A stretch of 15,728 bases of DNA, from positions 1 through 15,728 of the forward strand of contig JACQBB010000379.1 in the NCBI GenBank assembly GCA_016194625.1, given 5' to 3'. This DNA comes from Elusimicrobiota bacterium (GTDB taxonomy: Bacteria > Elusimicrobiota > Elusimicrobia > UBA1565 > UBA9628). The notes beneath the pieces are model-generated. The model worked only from the letters and a program-made list of their open reading frames with translations, made no database searches and was not told the origin of the DNA. Numbering within the stretch: position 1 is the first letter of the stretch; every line of letters begins with the position of its first letter. A program made the translations under genes and the position numbers. Positions 1 to 6,187 of the stretch are shown in pieces.

Positions 1-633
1 CCGGCGCCGCCTGCCGGCGAACTTCTCCCGCCACGACGGGGGCAGGGACTCCGCCGCCAGCGCGCGCTCCAACGCCTCGGCCGACGGCGTCTTCGACGAC
101 GCGAGCCGGAGCATCTCCGGCACGGGGAAGCGCGCCGGATCGCGGCGCACCGGCGCGACCTCGTCGCCGGCGCGCAGGACGCCTTCGTCGACCACGCGGA
201 AGTAGACGCCCCATCTCCCGCCGTCCAGGAACCGCTCGACGATCGAGTCGTCCTCGAACTTCAGGCCGAGCTTGAAGCACGGGAAGCGCGGCTGAACGGC
301 CTCCAAGACCGCGGTGCCGATCCGGAAGCGGTCCCCGACGCACACCTCCTCCTCCAGGAGACCCTCGATCGTGAGGTTCTCTCCGAAGGCCCCGAAGGGG
401 AGGGCGCGCCCGAGCTCCCGGCGCCACCGCCCGTAGTCGTCGGCCGAATACGCGTAGACCGCTTTATACTCGCCGCCGTGGACGCGCAGGTCCGACTGCC
501 GGTCGCCCTCGAGGTTCATGCGCCCGACGCGCACGGGCCCCTCGACGGGCTCTTTGAATATGCCCGTCTCCACGTCCCGCCCCTTCCAACGGACCGTCCG
601 GCCGAGCGAGACGTTGACGGAGACGAGCCTCAT
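1..633 (-). CDS. MOSC domain protein, YiiM-like (3' end outside window)
   Basis: The minus strand reads open from an ATG at 633 to the window edge, giving 211 residues with no stop, so the C-terminus is cut off. The product has the MOSC (molybdenum cofactor sulfurase C-terminal) pattern: an N-terminal stretch ending in GDRQSDLRVHGGEYKAVYAY, then FGENLTIEG, a VGDRFRIG strand, and the conserved cysteine context QPRFPCFKLG. This cysteine is the predicted sulfur-carrying residue of the family; YiiM-type MOSC proteins are linked to molybdenum-cofactor-dependent reduction of N-hydroxylated compounds. The YiiM-like tail (LPPSWREKF) near the edge suggests only a few residues are missing. The gene starts 6 nt after the DUF1059 stop, so the two are probably co-transcribed; its own Shine-Dalgarno is weak, which suits translational coupling. 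The family call is secure; the substrate is unknown. Confidence 0.88.
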   Translation of the reverse strand, partial: MRLVSVNVSLGRTVRWKGRDVETGIFKEPVEGPVRVGRMNLEGDRQSDLRVHGGEYKAVYAYSADDYGRWRRELGRALPFGAFGENLTIEGLLEEEVCVGDRFRIGTAVLEAVQPRFPCFKLGLKFEDDSIVERFLDGGRWGVYFRVVDEGVLRAGDEVAPVRRDPARFPVPEMLRLASSKTPSAEALERALAAESLPPSWREKFAGRRRR

Positions 634-639
634 CCCGCG

Positions 640-819
640 TCAGCCGTCCTTGATGGCGGCTTTGACCTTCTTGAGGATCTCGGGAGTCACCTCTTGGATC
701 CCGTGGTCGTGACCGGCGTGCGCCGCGACCTTCTGCAGCAGCTCCTTCTCGCTGCCCGCCTCGGCGGTGAACGCGCAGCCCGGGACCACGTCGGCGCAGC
801 TGATCTTCTTCTTGTTCAT
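640..819 (-). CDS. DUF1059 family small protein
   Basis: A 59-residue protein starting MNKKKISCADVVPGC and ending KKVKAAIKDG. The pattern C-x-D-x(3)-GC-x-F-x-A near the start, the central helix with HAGHDHG, and the end are those of DUF1059, a family of small proteins of unknown function. Two cysteines (residues 8 and 15) and a histidine cluster (residues 34-39) could bind metal; that is inference. The start is decided by an excellent Shine-Dalgarno, AGGAGG, just upstream of the ATG. The gene lies directly upstream of the MOSC gene with a 6-nt gap. The roughly 60-nt leader contains a GGGGGC/GCCCCC hairpin (842-856) and an AT-rich -10-like box (TAATAT, 889-884), with no convincing -35. Confidence 0.85.
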   Translation of the reverse strand: MNKKKISCADVVPGCAFTAEAGSEKELLQKVAAHAGHDHGIQEVTPEILKKVKAAIKDG

Positions 820-981
820 GGCTCCTCCTGTCGCTACTCTCGGGGGCGTCGCCCCCTGACAGTATGTGCGCAGGACCGCCTATATATTACACCCGAGCGA
901 ACGCCCGCGCGACGCGCGCGGCCTGCTTCGAACCGTCGGCGCCGACAGCCGCCGTCAAAGCTCCGTCCGTCGCGGACGTCA

Positions 982-1835
982 TCAGGACCGCCGGTCTTCT
1001 CGCAGCGAATGCAGGCAGGCGAATCCGACCGCCAGCCACGCGGCCGCGCAAACGACATAGATCGGGAGACCTCCGGAAGCGCTCCGCAGGTTGAGCAGGA
1101 GGCCTCCCGCGGCGTTGTTGCTGGCGTGGGCCAAGGCCGGCACCCAGATGCTTTTCGTCTTCAGATACAGCCACCCGATGAAGCAGGCCATGCCCAACGA
1201 CATCAGCGGCATCAGGACGAACGCGCCGCTCACCGGATAGCCGGGGAAGTCGTAGCCCATCAGAATGAGCGGGAAATGCCAGTAGCCCCAGATCAGTCCG
1301 GTCAGGACGAGCCCACGCCTCGAACCGAACCGCTCGATCAGGCGCGGCTGGAGAAAGGCGCGCCAGCCGAGCTCTTCGCCCAGAGTCATGACCGCGATCA
1401 TCGGCGACGCGGCGACGGCCGTGAGGAGCGCGTTCGCCAGAAAAAAAGCCAAGCCCTGCGGCGCGGCGCCCAAGAGCAGCCCGCGCGCGCGCCCGCCAAA
1501 TGAACCGTCCAGCCGCGGACGCTCGCCAGCGTCTCCGGGAAAGTCGCCGCGCCCGACGCCACGAAGGCCCCGGCCGCCGCGACGTAGAGCAGCGGAGGAA
1601 CGAACAGAGCGAGCCCCCAATACGGCCAGCCGCCCGGCTTCCATCCGGGAGAGCGGCGCAGTTCTCCGTTCAGCGCGAACGCCGACAACGCGAATATCCC
1701 CGGCACCCACATGAGGGCCGTCGCCAATCGGGCGAAATGAGCCCCTTCGACTCCCCCCAGCCGGAAGATGAGCCCGTAGACGCCGCCGCTCGCGGCGAAG
1801 ACGAGGAGCAAGTAGACGGGCCAGTCGACGATCAT
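982..1835 (-). pseudogene. CPBP family intramembrane metalloprotease, frameshifted
   Basis: Two reading frames together encode one CPBP (CAAX protease and bacteriocin-processing, Abi) membrane protein. The N-terminal part starts at an ATG at 1835 (MIVDWPVYLLLVF) and carries hydrophobic helices up to RGWTVHLAGAR. The C-terminal part, in another frame, continues GLLLGAAPQGLAFFLANALL and holds the three family motifs: EELGWRAFLQ (metal-binding EExxxR), WGYWHFPLI, and LAHASNN. The frame changes within an alternating CG run at 1482-1492. Removing one CG pair restores a continuous protein of 283 residues, a normal family length. Members are membrane-embedded proteases, some involved in self-immunity to bacteriocins; the substrate here is unknown. 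Either the gene is genuinely broken or the run was miscalled. A TATACT box lies 11 nt upstream of the ATG, just after the terminator of the preceding gene. Confidence 0.8.
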
Positions 1836-1852
1836 GCTTGGCCCCGAGTATA

Positions 1853-1887
1853 GAAAAACGAAAGCCCCCCATCGCTGGAGGGCTTTC
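1853..1887 (-). terminator. Rho-independent terminator of the RibD/DHFR-like gene
   Basis: On the minus strand an 8-bp stem (GAAAGCCC paired with GGGCTTTC), extendable by two pairs beyond one mismatch, is followed by GTTTTTCT. It begins about 20 nt after the stop of the reductase gene and separates it from the CPBP gene. Confidence 0.8.
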
Positions 1888-1905
1888 AACCGCTTCGCGG
1901 TCGCC

Positions 1906-2451
1906 CTATGCCCGCCTGTAGCGCAACGCCATCACGCCGGACTTGAAACGCTTCGTCTCGACGAGCTTCAGCCGCGACGCCCGCCAGTCCGCGAACAGGA
2001 TCGGCCCGTGTCCGGCCACGAGCGGATGGACGACGAACAGGTACTCGTCGATGAGGCCGAGCCTGTGGAGTTCCCTCGCGAGGTTCGGACTCCCGAGCAG
2101 AAGTCCGCGCGGCGTACGCTTCTTGAGATCCTTGATCGCTCCCGGCAGGGCGCCTTCCACCCGGCGGGTGTTGCCCCACGGGAAGTCGCGTCGCGTGGCG
2201 GAGACCACATGCTTGGGCTTGGCGTCCAGCTTGCGCGCCCATGACCGGTCCAGAGGCTTCGCTTTGGGGTCGCGCGCCACCGCCGGCCAATAGCTCTCCA
2301 TCATCTCATACACCGTCCGCCCCCACAGCATTCCTCCCGCCGAATCCATCAGGCGTATCCAGAATCGGAAGAGCTCGTCGTCGGGAACCCCCGCGCGATG
2401 GTCGCAGCAGCCGTCCAGAGTCACGTTTATCCCGAAGGTCAGCAGGCCCAT
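1906..2451 (-). CDS. RibD C-terminal / dihydrofolate reductase-like protein
   Basis: A 181-residue protein starting MGLLTFGINVTLDGCCDH, the usual start of the stand-alone RibD-C/DHFR-like family (YyaP/YwjB type). Further family features are GGMLWGRTVYEMMESYWP (nucleotide-binding helix and loop), KHVVSATRR, LLLGSPNLARELHRLGLIDEYLFVVHPLVAGHGP and the closing strand SGVMALRYRR. Known relatives are NADPH-dependent reductases related to the RibD deaminase-reductase; most stand-alone members have no assigned substrate, and the deaminase half of RibD is absent here. There is no clear Shine-Dalgarno before the ATG, but a TAGAAT box lies 10 nt upstream, which hints at a very short leader. The gene sits between its own terminator and that of the tRNA, so it is probably monocistronic. 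Confidence 0.85.
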   Translation of the reverse strand: MGLLTFGINVTLDGCCDHRAGVPDDELFRFWIRLMDSAGGMLWGRTVYEMMESYWPAVARDPKAKPLDRSWARKLDAKPKHVVSATRRDFPWGNTRRVEGALPGAIKDLKKRTPRGLLLGSPNLARELHRLGLIDEYLFVVHPLVAGHGPILFADWRASRLKLVETKRFKSGVMALRYRRA

Positions 2452-2468
2452 GGTGACGCCGATTCTAT

Positions 2469-2502
2469 AAAAAAGCCCCCGCGACCGAAGATCGCGGGGG
2501 CT
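2469..2502 (-). terminator. Rho-independent terminator after tRNA-Gln
   Basis: On the minus strand, AGCCCCCGCGA pairs perfectly with TCGCGGGGGCT (11 bp) around a 7-nt loop containing TTCG, followed by a run of six T. It starts 9 nt downstream of the tRNA CCA end. It also insulates the reductase gene, whose TAGAAT box overlaps the end of the T run. Confidence 0.93.
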
Positions 2503-2511
2503 GAGTCAGAT

Positions 2512-2585
2512 TGGCTGCGGGACTAGGATTCGAACCTAGAAAAGCAGATTCAGAGTCTGCCGTGATACCATTTCACCATCCCGCA
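2512..2585 (-). tRNA. trnQ: tRNA-Gln, anticodon CUG, CCA encoded
   Basis: A complete 74-nt cloverleaf can be folded by eye: acceptor stem TGCGGGA/TCCCGCA, D stem GTGA/TCAC, anticodon stem GCAGA/TCTGC with loop CTCTGAA, T stem CTAGG/CCTAG with loop TTCGAAT, discriminator G and an encoded CCA. The central CTG of the anticodon loop reads CAG codons. The U1-A72 first pair and G73 are typical glutamine identity features. A strong terminator follows and a promoter-like pair of boxes precedes it, so it is probably a single-tRNA transcription unit. A small AATATC/GATATT inverted repeat (2585-2599) overlaps the 5' end. Confidence 0.97.
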
Positions 2586-2596
2586 ATATCGGGGAT

Positions 2597-2624
2597 ATTT
2601 TAACAGATTTTCAGACGGGAACAA
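2597..2624 (-). promoter_or_regulatory. Candidate promoter of tRNA-Gln
   Basis: On the minus strand TTGTTC (2624-2619) and TAAAAT (2602-2597) are separated by 16 nt, with the tRNA 5' end 11 nt further on. The -10 matches the consensus at five of six positions; the -35 is weak. It overlaps the 3' end of the DUF2752 gene. Confidence 0.45.
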
Positions 2625-3003
2625 GGCCCAGCGTGCGCGCGGCGTGGACGGCGAGCACCAGACCGAGCGCCGCCCACTGGAGCGCGGGGCGGTCCAGGAA
2701 GGGCAGGAACCCGTCGGAGAAACCCCGCCCGCGCGCTAGGTTCAAGGCGCCCCACGCGAGCCACGCGGTCCACGCGAGGAATAAAGGAAGGCCGAGCGGG
2801 TGAGAGTGGAGCGACGCCGTCCAGTCGCCGCGCATCGCGTAGACGACCGCGTGGCCCATGCCGCAGCCGGGGCATTCGTGGCCGGTGAGCAGGCGCACCG
2901 GGCACAGGTGGAGTCCGTCGAGGGGCGTGCGGAACGCCGCCTGGACCGCGAGCGCGGCCCAGGAGGCGGCGGCGACGGCGGCGAAGGGGACGGGGCGCCT
3001 CAC
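2611..3003 (-). CDS. DUF2752 family membrane protein
   Basis: A 130-residue protein with the DUF2752 signature CPVRLLTGHECPGCGMGHAV, carrying three conserved cysteines, followed by a hydrophobic C-terminal half (LFLAWTAWLAWGAL; WAALGLVLAVHAA). The first residues (VPFAAVAAASWAALAVQAAF) form another membrane segment, giving about three helices. The family is common in Bacteroidetes and other environmental bacteria and has no established function; the CPGC motif suggests metal or thiol chemistry, which is inference. The start is a GTG at 3003 whose last two bases form part of the TGA stop of the upstream DUF4234 gene (GTGA overlap), so translation is probably coupled. The same frame stays open further upstream, but that part is a shadow of the DUF4234 gene. 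Confidence 0.82.
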   Translation of the reverse strand: MRRPVPFAAVAAASWAALAVQAAFRTPLDGLHLCPVRLLTGHECPGCGMGHAVVYAMRGDWTASLHSHPLGLPLFLAWTAWLAWGALNLARGRGFSDGFLPFLDRPALQWAALGLVLAVHAARTLGLVPV

Positions 3004-3362
3004 ATCAATTTGTTGAGCTCGTTCTGGTAGATCGCGTCCGCGATCACGGTCAAGCCGAAGACGGACAGGATCAGGCCGACGATCGCCAGGTTCGGATTGA
3101 CCACGTGGTTGTTCTGGACGAGCCAGGTCTGCAGGTCCGAGCCCATCTTGTACTCGTAGTAGACGTGGTACAGGCCGCAGCTGACGATGGTCAGCAGGAG
3201 CCACTTCAGAAAATCGTACTCGGGGCGGCCGAGCAGGGCGTTCATCGCCTGCATCTGACGGTAGTTCCAGTAGACGTTGTAGAAGCCGCAGGTGATGATG
3301 GAGAAGATGATGCCGGCGGCGATGTCGACGCGGTGCTCGCTGGACAGGGGTTTGTCGCTCAT
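3000..3362 (-). CDS. DUF4234 family membrane protein
   Basis: A 120-residue protein with two copies of one membrane motif: IITCGFYNVYWNYRQM (about residues 22-37) and IVSCGLYHVYYEYKMG (about residues 59-74). Each is a hydrophobic helix ending in a (T/S)CG(F/L)Y-x-VY turn and a charged segment, as in DUF4234, a family of unknown function; a third hydrophobic helix follows (LAIVGLILSVFGLTVIA). The start at the ATG of MSDKPLSSEHRVD is supported by a promoter that ends 6 nt before it, so the mRNA should be leaderless or nearly so. Its last codon and stop overlap the GTG start of the DUF2752 gene. Co-occurrence suggests the two membrane proteins act together, but neither has a known role. Confidence 0.85.
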   Translation of the reverse strand: MSDKPLSSEHRVDIAAGIIFSIITCGFYNVYWNYRQMQAMNALLGRPEYDFLKWLLLTIVSCGLYHVYYEYKMGSDLQTWLVQNNHVVNPNLAIVGLILSVFGLTVIADAIYQNELNKLM

Positions 3363-3368
3363 GCGTCC

Positions 3369-3397
3369 AGTATGCCGCCGCGGCGGCGGCGCGTCAA
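3369..3397 (-). promoter_or_regulatory. Sigma70-type promoter for the DUF4234-DUF2752 operon
   Basis: Minus strand: TTGACG (3397-3392), a 17-nt spacer and CATACT (3374-3369), then 6 nt to the ATG. The -35 box overlaps the TGA stop of the upstream LOG gene, and the spacer contains the palindrome GCCGCCGCGGCGGC. With a normal initiation distance, transcription would begin at or within a base or two of the ATG. Confidence 0.6.
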
Positions 3398-5201
3398 GGC
3401 CGCGCGGCGGGGGCGTGCGCGGCGCGGATCGCGGACCAGGCGGCTTCCGCGGTCTCCGCGTAGGTGAACAGCGACAGGTCGGCGTGCGAGATCAGGCCCA
3501 TGTGGTCGAACTCGTCGAAGTCCAGGATCTTGTCCCAGTAGGCCTTCTCGCCGATCAGCACGATCGGCGTGCGCGGCATCTTGCCGGTCTGCATCAGCGT
3601 CAGGACCTCGAACAGCTCGTCCATCGTGCCGAAGCCGCCGGGGAAGTAGACCAGGCCCATCGCGCCGTGGCGCAGGGACATCTTGCGCGTGGAGAAGTTC
3701 TCGAAGGTGAACTCCAGGCCGGGCGTCGCGTACGGGTTCAGGCCCTGCTCGTGCGGGAGCTTGATGTTGAAGCCGACGCTGGGGCCGCCGGCCTCGAACG
3801 CGCCGCGGTTGCCGGCCTCCATGATGCCGGGGCCGCCGCCGGTGACGACCGCGACCTTGCCGCCGCCCTCGCGCGCGACGATCGCGCCCAGGTCGCGCGC
3901 GACCTGGTACCACTTCGACATCTTCAGCGCCTCGCGCGCCGCGGCCAGCGCCTTGCGGCCGGCGGGCGTCTTCGGGCGGCGGCCGTGCTCGGCGAAGACC
4001 GCGTCGAGCGCCGCGCGCGCCTTCTCCGGCGACGGGATGCGGGCCGAGCCGTACATCGTGACCGTGGCCTGGATGCCCTTGGCCTGCAGCAGGCGGGAGG
4101 GCTCGTTGATCTCGCGCGTGACCACGTCCATGTCCGGCAGGCGGGCCAGGTTCAGAGCGGACGGGACGAAGCTCGCGGCCAGGGCGGGCGCGGCCGGCGC
4201 GGAGGAGGCGCGGCGCGGGCCGAAGGGCGTCTCGCCGGAGAGGCGGAAGGCGCCGTCGGCGGCGGGCGCGTAGACCTGCGCCGACTCGCCGGCGAACACG
4301 ACGACGCGGGAGAAGCCGACCTCGGCGGACTCGCGGACGACCTTCGCGATCTCGCTCTCGATGCGCGCGGGCTCGGCGCCCGTGCGGCCGACCAGGTCGA
4401 GGATCGCGGCGCCGCGGCCCAGGCCGTGGCGGCGCGCGTGCGCGGCGAGCTGATGGTTCGCGTGCGCCAGCTGGACCGAGACCTGGTCGGTGCCGTGCAC
4501 GCTCTTCATCTCGGAGACGACCCCGGCGACGACGAGGTCCGGGGTCGCCCCCTCCTCGCGGACCAGCACCTGCAGGTCCTTGGTGTAGGCCTGGATCTTG
4601 CGGATCGTCGCGACCTCGTGCGCCTGCAGCTCGGGCATCTTGTCCAGGTTCTCGGGCCGGCGCGAGAGGTCGATGCCGGTGAAGGTGCCGCCGCGCGCGT
4701 CGTGATAGACCAGAGCGTCGAACGGCGTCATCGAGCCCAGGCGGACGCGCAGCTCGTCGTGCATCTCGGCGGAGTTCTGCAGGCGCGGGATCAGGCGGTC
4801 GACGTCGCGCGGCGTGCGCACCGGCTCCACGTCCACCTTGGTCACGCCCGCGGGGATCGAGGGAGCGGCGCCGGCGGACAGGGTCGGCTCGCCGTCGGCC
4901 GGGGCCGCGCCGTCGAAGGTGCGCGCGGCCCCTTCGGGGTCGCGGCCCATCAGGCGGGCCAGGTCCTTGAGGCTGTGGTAGACCGGCTTCGCGGACGGCG
5001 CGCGCGAGCCGTCGCCGATGGAGGCGGCGCGCGAGCCCGTCAGCGGCGCCGCGGCGGCGGCCGACAGCGCCGGAGCCGCGGAAGGGACCGCGGCGGCGGC
5101 CGGGGCGATCGCCGAAGGCGGCAGGGGGCGACCGCGCGGACCTGGGCGGACGCCGGGGCCGAGGCGGTCAGGGCGAGAAGGACGCCGAGTGAAAGTCTCA
5201 T
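3394..5201 (-). CDS. Exported LOG-family protein with N-terminal CdiA-CT-like nuclease domain (apparent frameshift near the N-terminus)
   Basis: An ATG at 5201 opens a clear signal peptide, MRLSLGVLLALTASAPASAQ. After about 25 residues the frame is lost at a G5 run (5124-5128); one more base there restores a continuous protein of 602 residues. The main domain frame alone is open from an internal ATG at 4950 to the stop at 3394 (518 residues). Corrected order: signal peptide (1-19); Ala/Pro/Ser-rich linker (about 20-60); a domain with EVATIRKIQAYTKDLQVL, PDLVVAG and SEMKS, whose D222-(x)n-E231-x-K233 resembles the PD-(D/E)xK core of CdiA C-terminal tRNase toxins; a second Ala-rich linker; and a LOG/lysine-decarboxylase-like Rossmann domain (about 380-602) with VTGGGPGIMEAGNRGA and PGGFGTMDE, the PGGxGTxxE signature. 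LOG enzymes cleave ribose-5-phosphate from nucleoside monophosphates. The LOG call is secure; the nuclease-like domain is inferred from motif spacing; the export signal on a LOG enzyme is odd. Confidence 0.82.
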
Positions 5202-5205
5202 CACG

Positions 5206-5223
5206 CTCCTACTAATGTAGGAG
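5206..5223 (-). promoter_or_regulatory. Hairpin sequestering the LOG-gene ribosome binding site
   Basis: A perfect 7-bp inverted repeat: on the minus strand CTCCTAC, loop ATTA, GTAGGAG, followed by CGTG and the ATG at 5201. The 3' arm is the Shine-Dalgarno (TAGGAG), so when folded the RNA would hide it. This is visible in sequence; a regulatory role is inference. Confidence 0.5.
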
Positions 5224-5295
5224 ACCGGGACGCCCGGCGCGTGGGCCCTTGGGGAAGCCCTGGGACGGCAAAGGTCCTAAGTGACCGGAATGACC

Positions 5296-5324
5296 TTGAC
5301 GCGGGCGTCCTTCGAACTTACAAT
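5296..5324 (+). promoter_or_regulatory. Sigma70-type promoter for the response regulator
   Basis: TTGACG (5296-5301), a 17-nt spacer and TACAAT (5319-5324): five of six matches at each box with ideal spacing. Only 8 nt separate the -10 box from the ATG at 5333, and no Shine-Dalgarno is present, so a leaderless or 1-2 nt leader transcript is predicted. Confidence 0.8.
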
Positions 5325-5332
5325 AATAAGCG

Positions 5333-5710
5333 ATGGCACACATTCTCGTCGTCGACGACGATCCCGACCTGCTCATCCTTCTGGAGGCCCACTACGGGGT
5401 CCGCGGCCATCTGGTCTCGGTCGCCACCAGCTGCGAGGCCGCGCTGGAGACCGCGTCCAAGCAGAAGCCCGACATCGTCCTGCTCGACTTCTGCCTGCCC
5501 AAGATGGACGGCGCGCGCTTCATCGAGATCATGCGCGCGGACCCGCTGACGAAGGACGTGCCCGTGATCGTGATGACGGCGGCCTCGTCGTCGTGGGTCG
5601 CGTCGCGCCTGCCCAAGGACCCGAAGCTGCGGCTGATCGACAAGCCGTTCGACTTCGCCCAGCTCGACCCGCTGATCGACGCCGCCCTCGCGACCTCGAC
5701 CGGCTCCTAG
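5333..5710 (+). CDS. Stand-alone response regulator receiver (CheY-like)
   Basis: A 125-residue protein made of a single receiver domain. Conserved residues are all visible: the acidic pair in ILVVDDDPD (D8-D9), the phosphoacceptor aspartate D52 in IVLLDFCLPKMDG, the T82 switch residue in VIVMTAAS, and K104 in LIDKPFD. There is no DNA-binding or enzymatic output domain, so it acts through protein contacts, as CheY or Spo0F types do. No histidine kinase is in the window, so its partner is unknown. It is divergent from the LOG gene and its stop lies one base from the stop of the convergent gene on the other strand. The region right after the phosphoacceptor loop is normal, so it should be phosphorylatable. 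Confidence 0.92.
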   Translation: MAHILVVDDDPDLLILLEAHYGVRGHLVSVATSCEAALETASKQKPDIVLLDFCLPKMDGARFIEIMRADPLTKDVPVIVMTAASSSWVASRLPKDPKLRLIDKPFDFAQLDPLIDAALATSTGS

Positions 5711-5711
5711 C

Positions 5712-6149
5712 TCAGCCCAGCTGCCCCCGGAAGGCCGCCTTCACCTCGGCCAGGCGCGCCTCCAGCTTGCGCGCGTCGTCCGAGAGCCCCAGACGCTTGG
5801 CCAGCCCGATCGCGTCGGCGAACAGGTCCTTGGCGTCGGCGTAGGCGCCGGTCGCGCCGCGCGCCTCGTACATCGCCTCGACCGCGCGCTCGGCGCGGGC
5901 GGCGACCGTCTCCAGCTCGACCAGCGCGACCTTGCGCGCGGACTCGAGCTTCGCGCCGAACCGGTCCACTTCTTCCTGCAGGTCGAGGCGACGGGCCACG
6001 GCGGCCGCCTCCGGCAGGAGGTCGCACAGCCGGGCGAACGCGGTCGGCACGTGGCCCTCGCTCAGGGCCGGCCAGACCTTCTCGATCTCCGCGTTGAGGA
6101 CGGAGAGGCGGCGGGCGTCCTCGTCCCGGTCGCGGGGGCGGTCGTCCAT
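5712..6149 (-). CDS. Hypothetical helical protein
   Basis: I do not recognise this 145-residue protein. It is highly charged and predicted almost entirely helical: after an Arg/Asp-rich start (MDDRPRDRDEDARR) come amphipathic segments such as LNAEIEKVWPALSEG, ARRLDLQEEVDRFGAKLESARKVALVELETVAARAERAVEAM and a final KLEARLAEVKAAFR. No signal peptide, membrane segment or catalytic motif is visible; the repeat-like helices could be a TPR-type or coiled-coil scaffold. The ATG at 6149 is preferred because TATGAT lies 7 nt upstream; in-frame ATGs at 6161 and 6158 would fall inside that box, but cannot be excluded. Third positions are strongly G/C, as in neighbouring real genes, which supports coding. 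It converges on the response regulator with one base between stops, leaving no room for a dedicated terminator. Confidence 0.7.
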   Translation of the reverse strand: MDDRPRDRDEDARRLSVLNAEIEKVWPALSEGHVPTAFARLCDLLPEAAAVARRLDLQEEVDRFGAKLESARKVALVELETVAARAERAVEAMYEARGATGAYADAKDLFADAIGLAKRLGLSDDARKLEARLAEVKAAFRGQLG

Positions 6150-6156
6150 GCGGCCC

Positions 6157-6186
6157 ATCATAGCATGGCGGGTGGACGCATATTAA
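6157..6186 (-). promoter_or_regulatory. Candidate promoter of the hypothetical helical protein
   Basis: Minus strand: TTAATA (6186-6181), an 18-nt spacer and TATGAT (6162-6157), then 7 nt to the ATG at 6149. The -10 is good (five of six), the -35 moderate (four of six). Like the response-regulator promoter it would give a leaderless mRNA. Confidence 0.45.
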
Positions 6187-6187
6187 A

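Noticed and set aside
842..856. GGGGGC/GCCCCC hairpin as a terminator
   Set aside because: Very short, no T-run, and located in the leader of the DUF1059 gene rather than after a gene.
3004..3204. N-terminal extension of the DUF2752 protein
   Set aside because: The extra residues are an out-of-frame reading of DUF4234; the GTG at 3003 overlaps the upstream stop in the usual coupled manner.
3292..5220. Long plus-strand open frame (642 codons) antisense to the LOG gene
   Set aside because: Its product is Arg/Gly/Ala/Val/Asp-rich with no recognisable motif, as expected for the complement of a GC3-biased gene; the minus strand encodes an unmistakable LOG domain.
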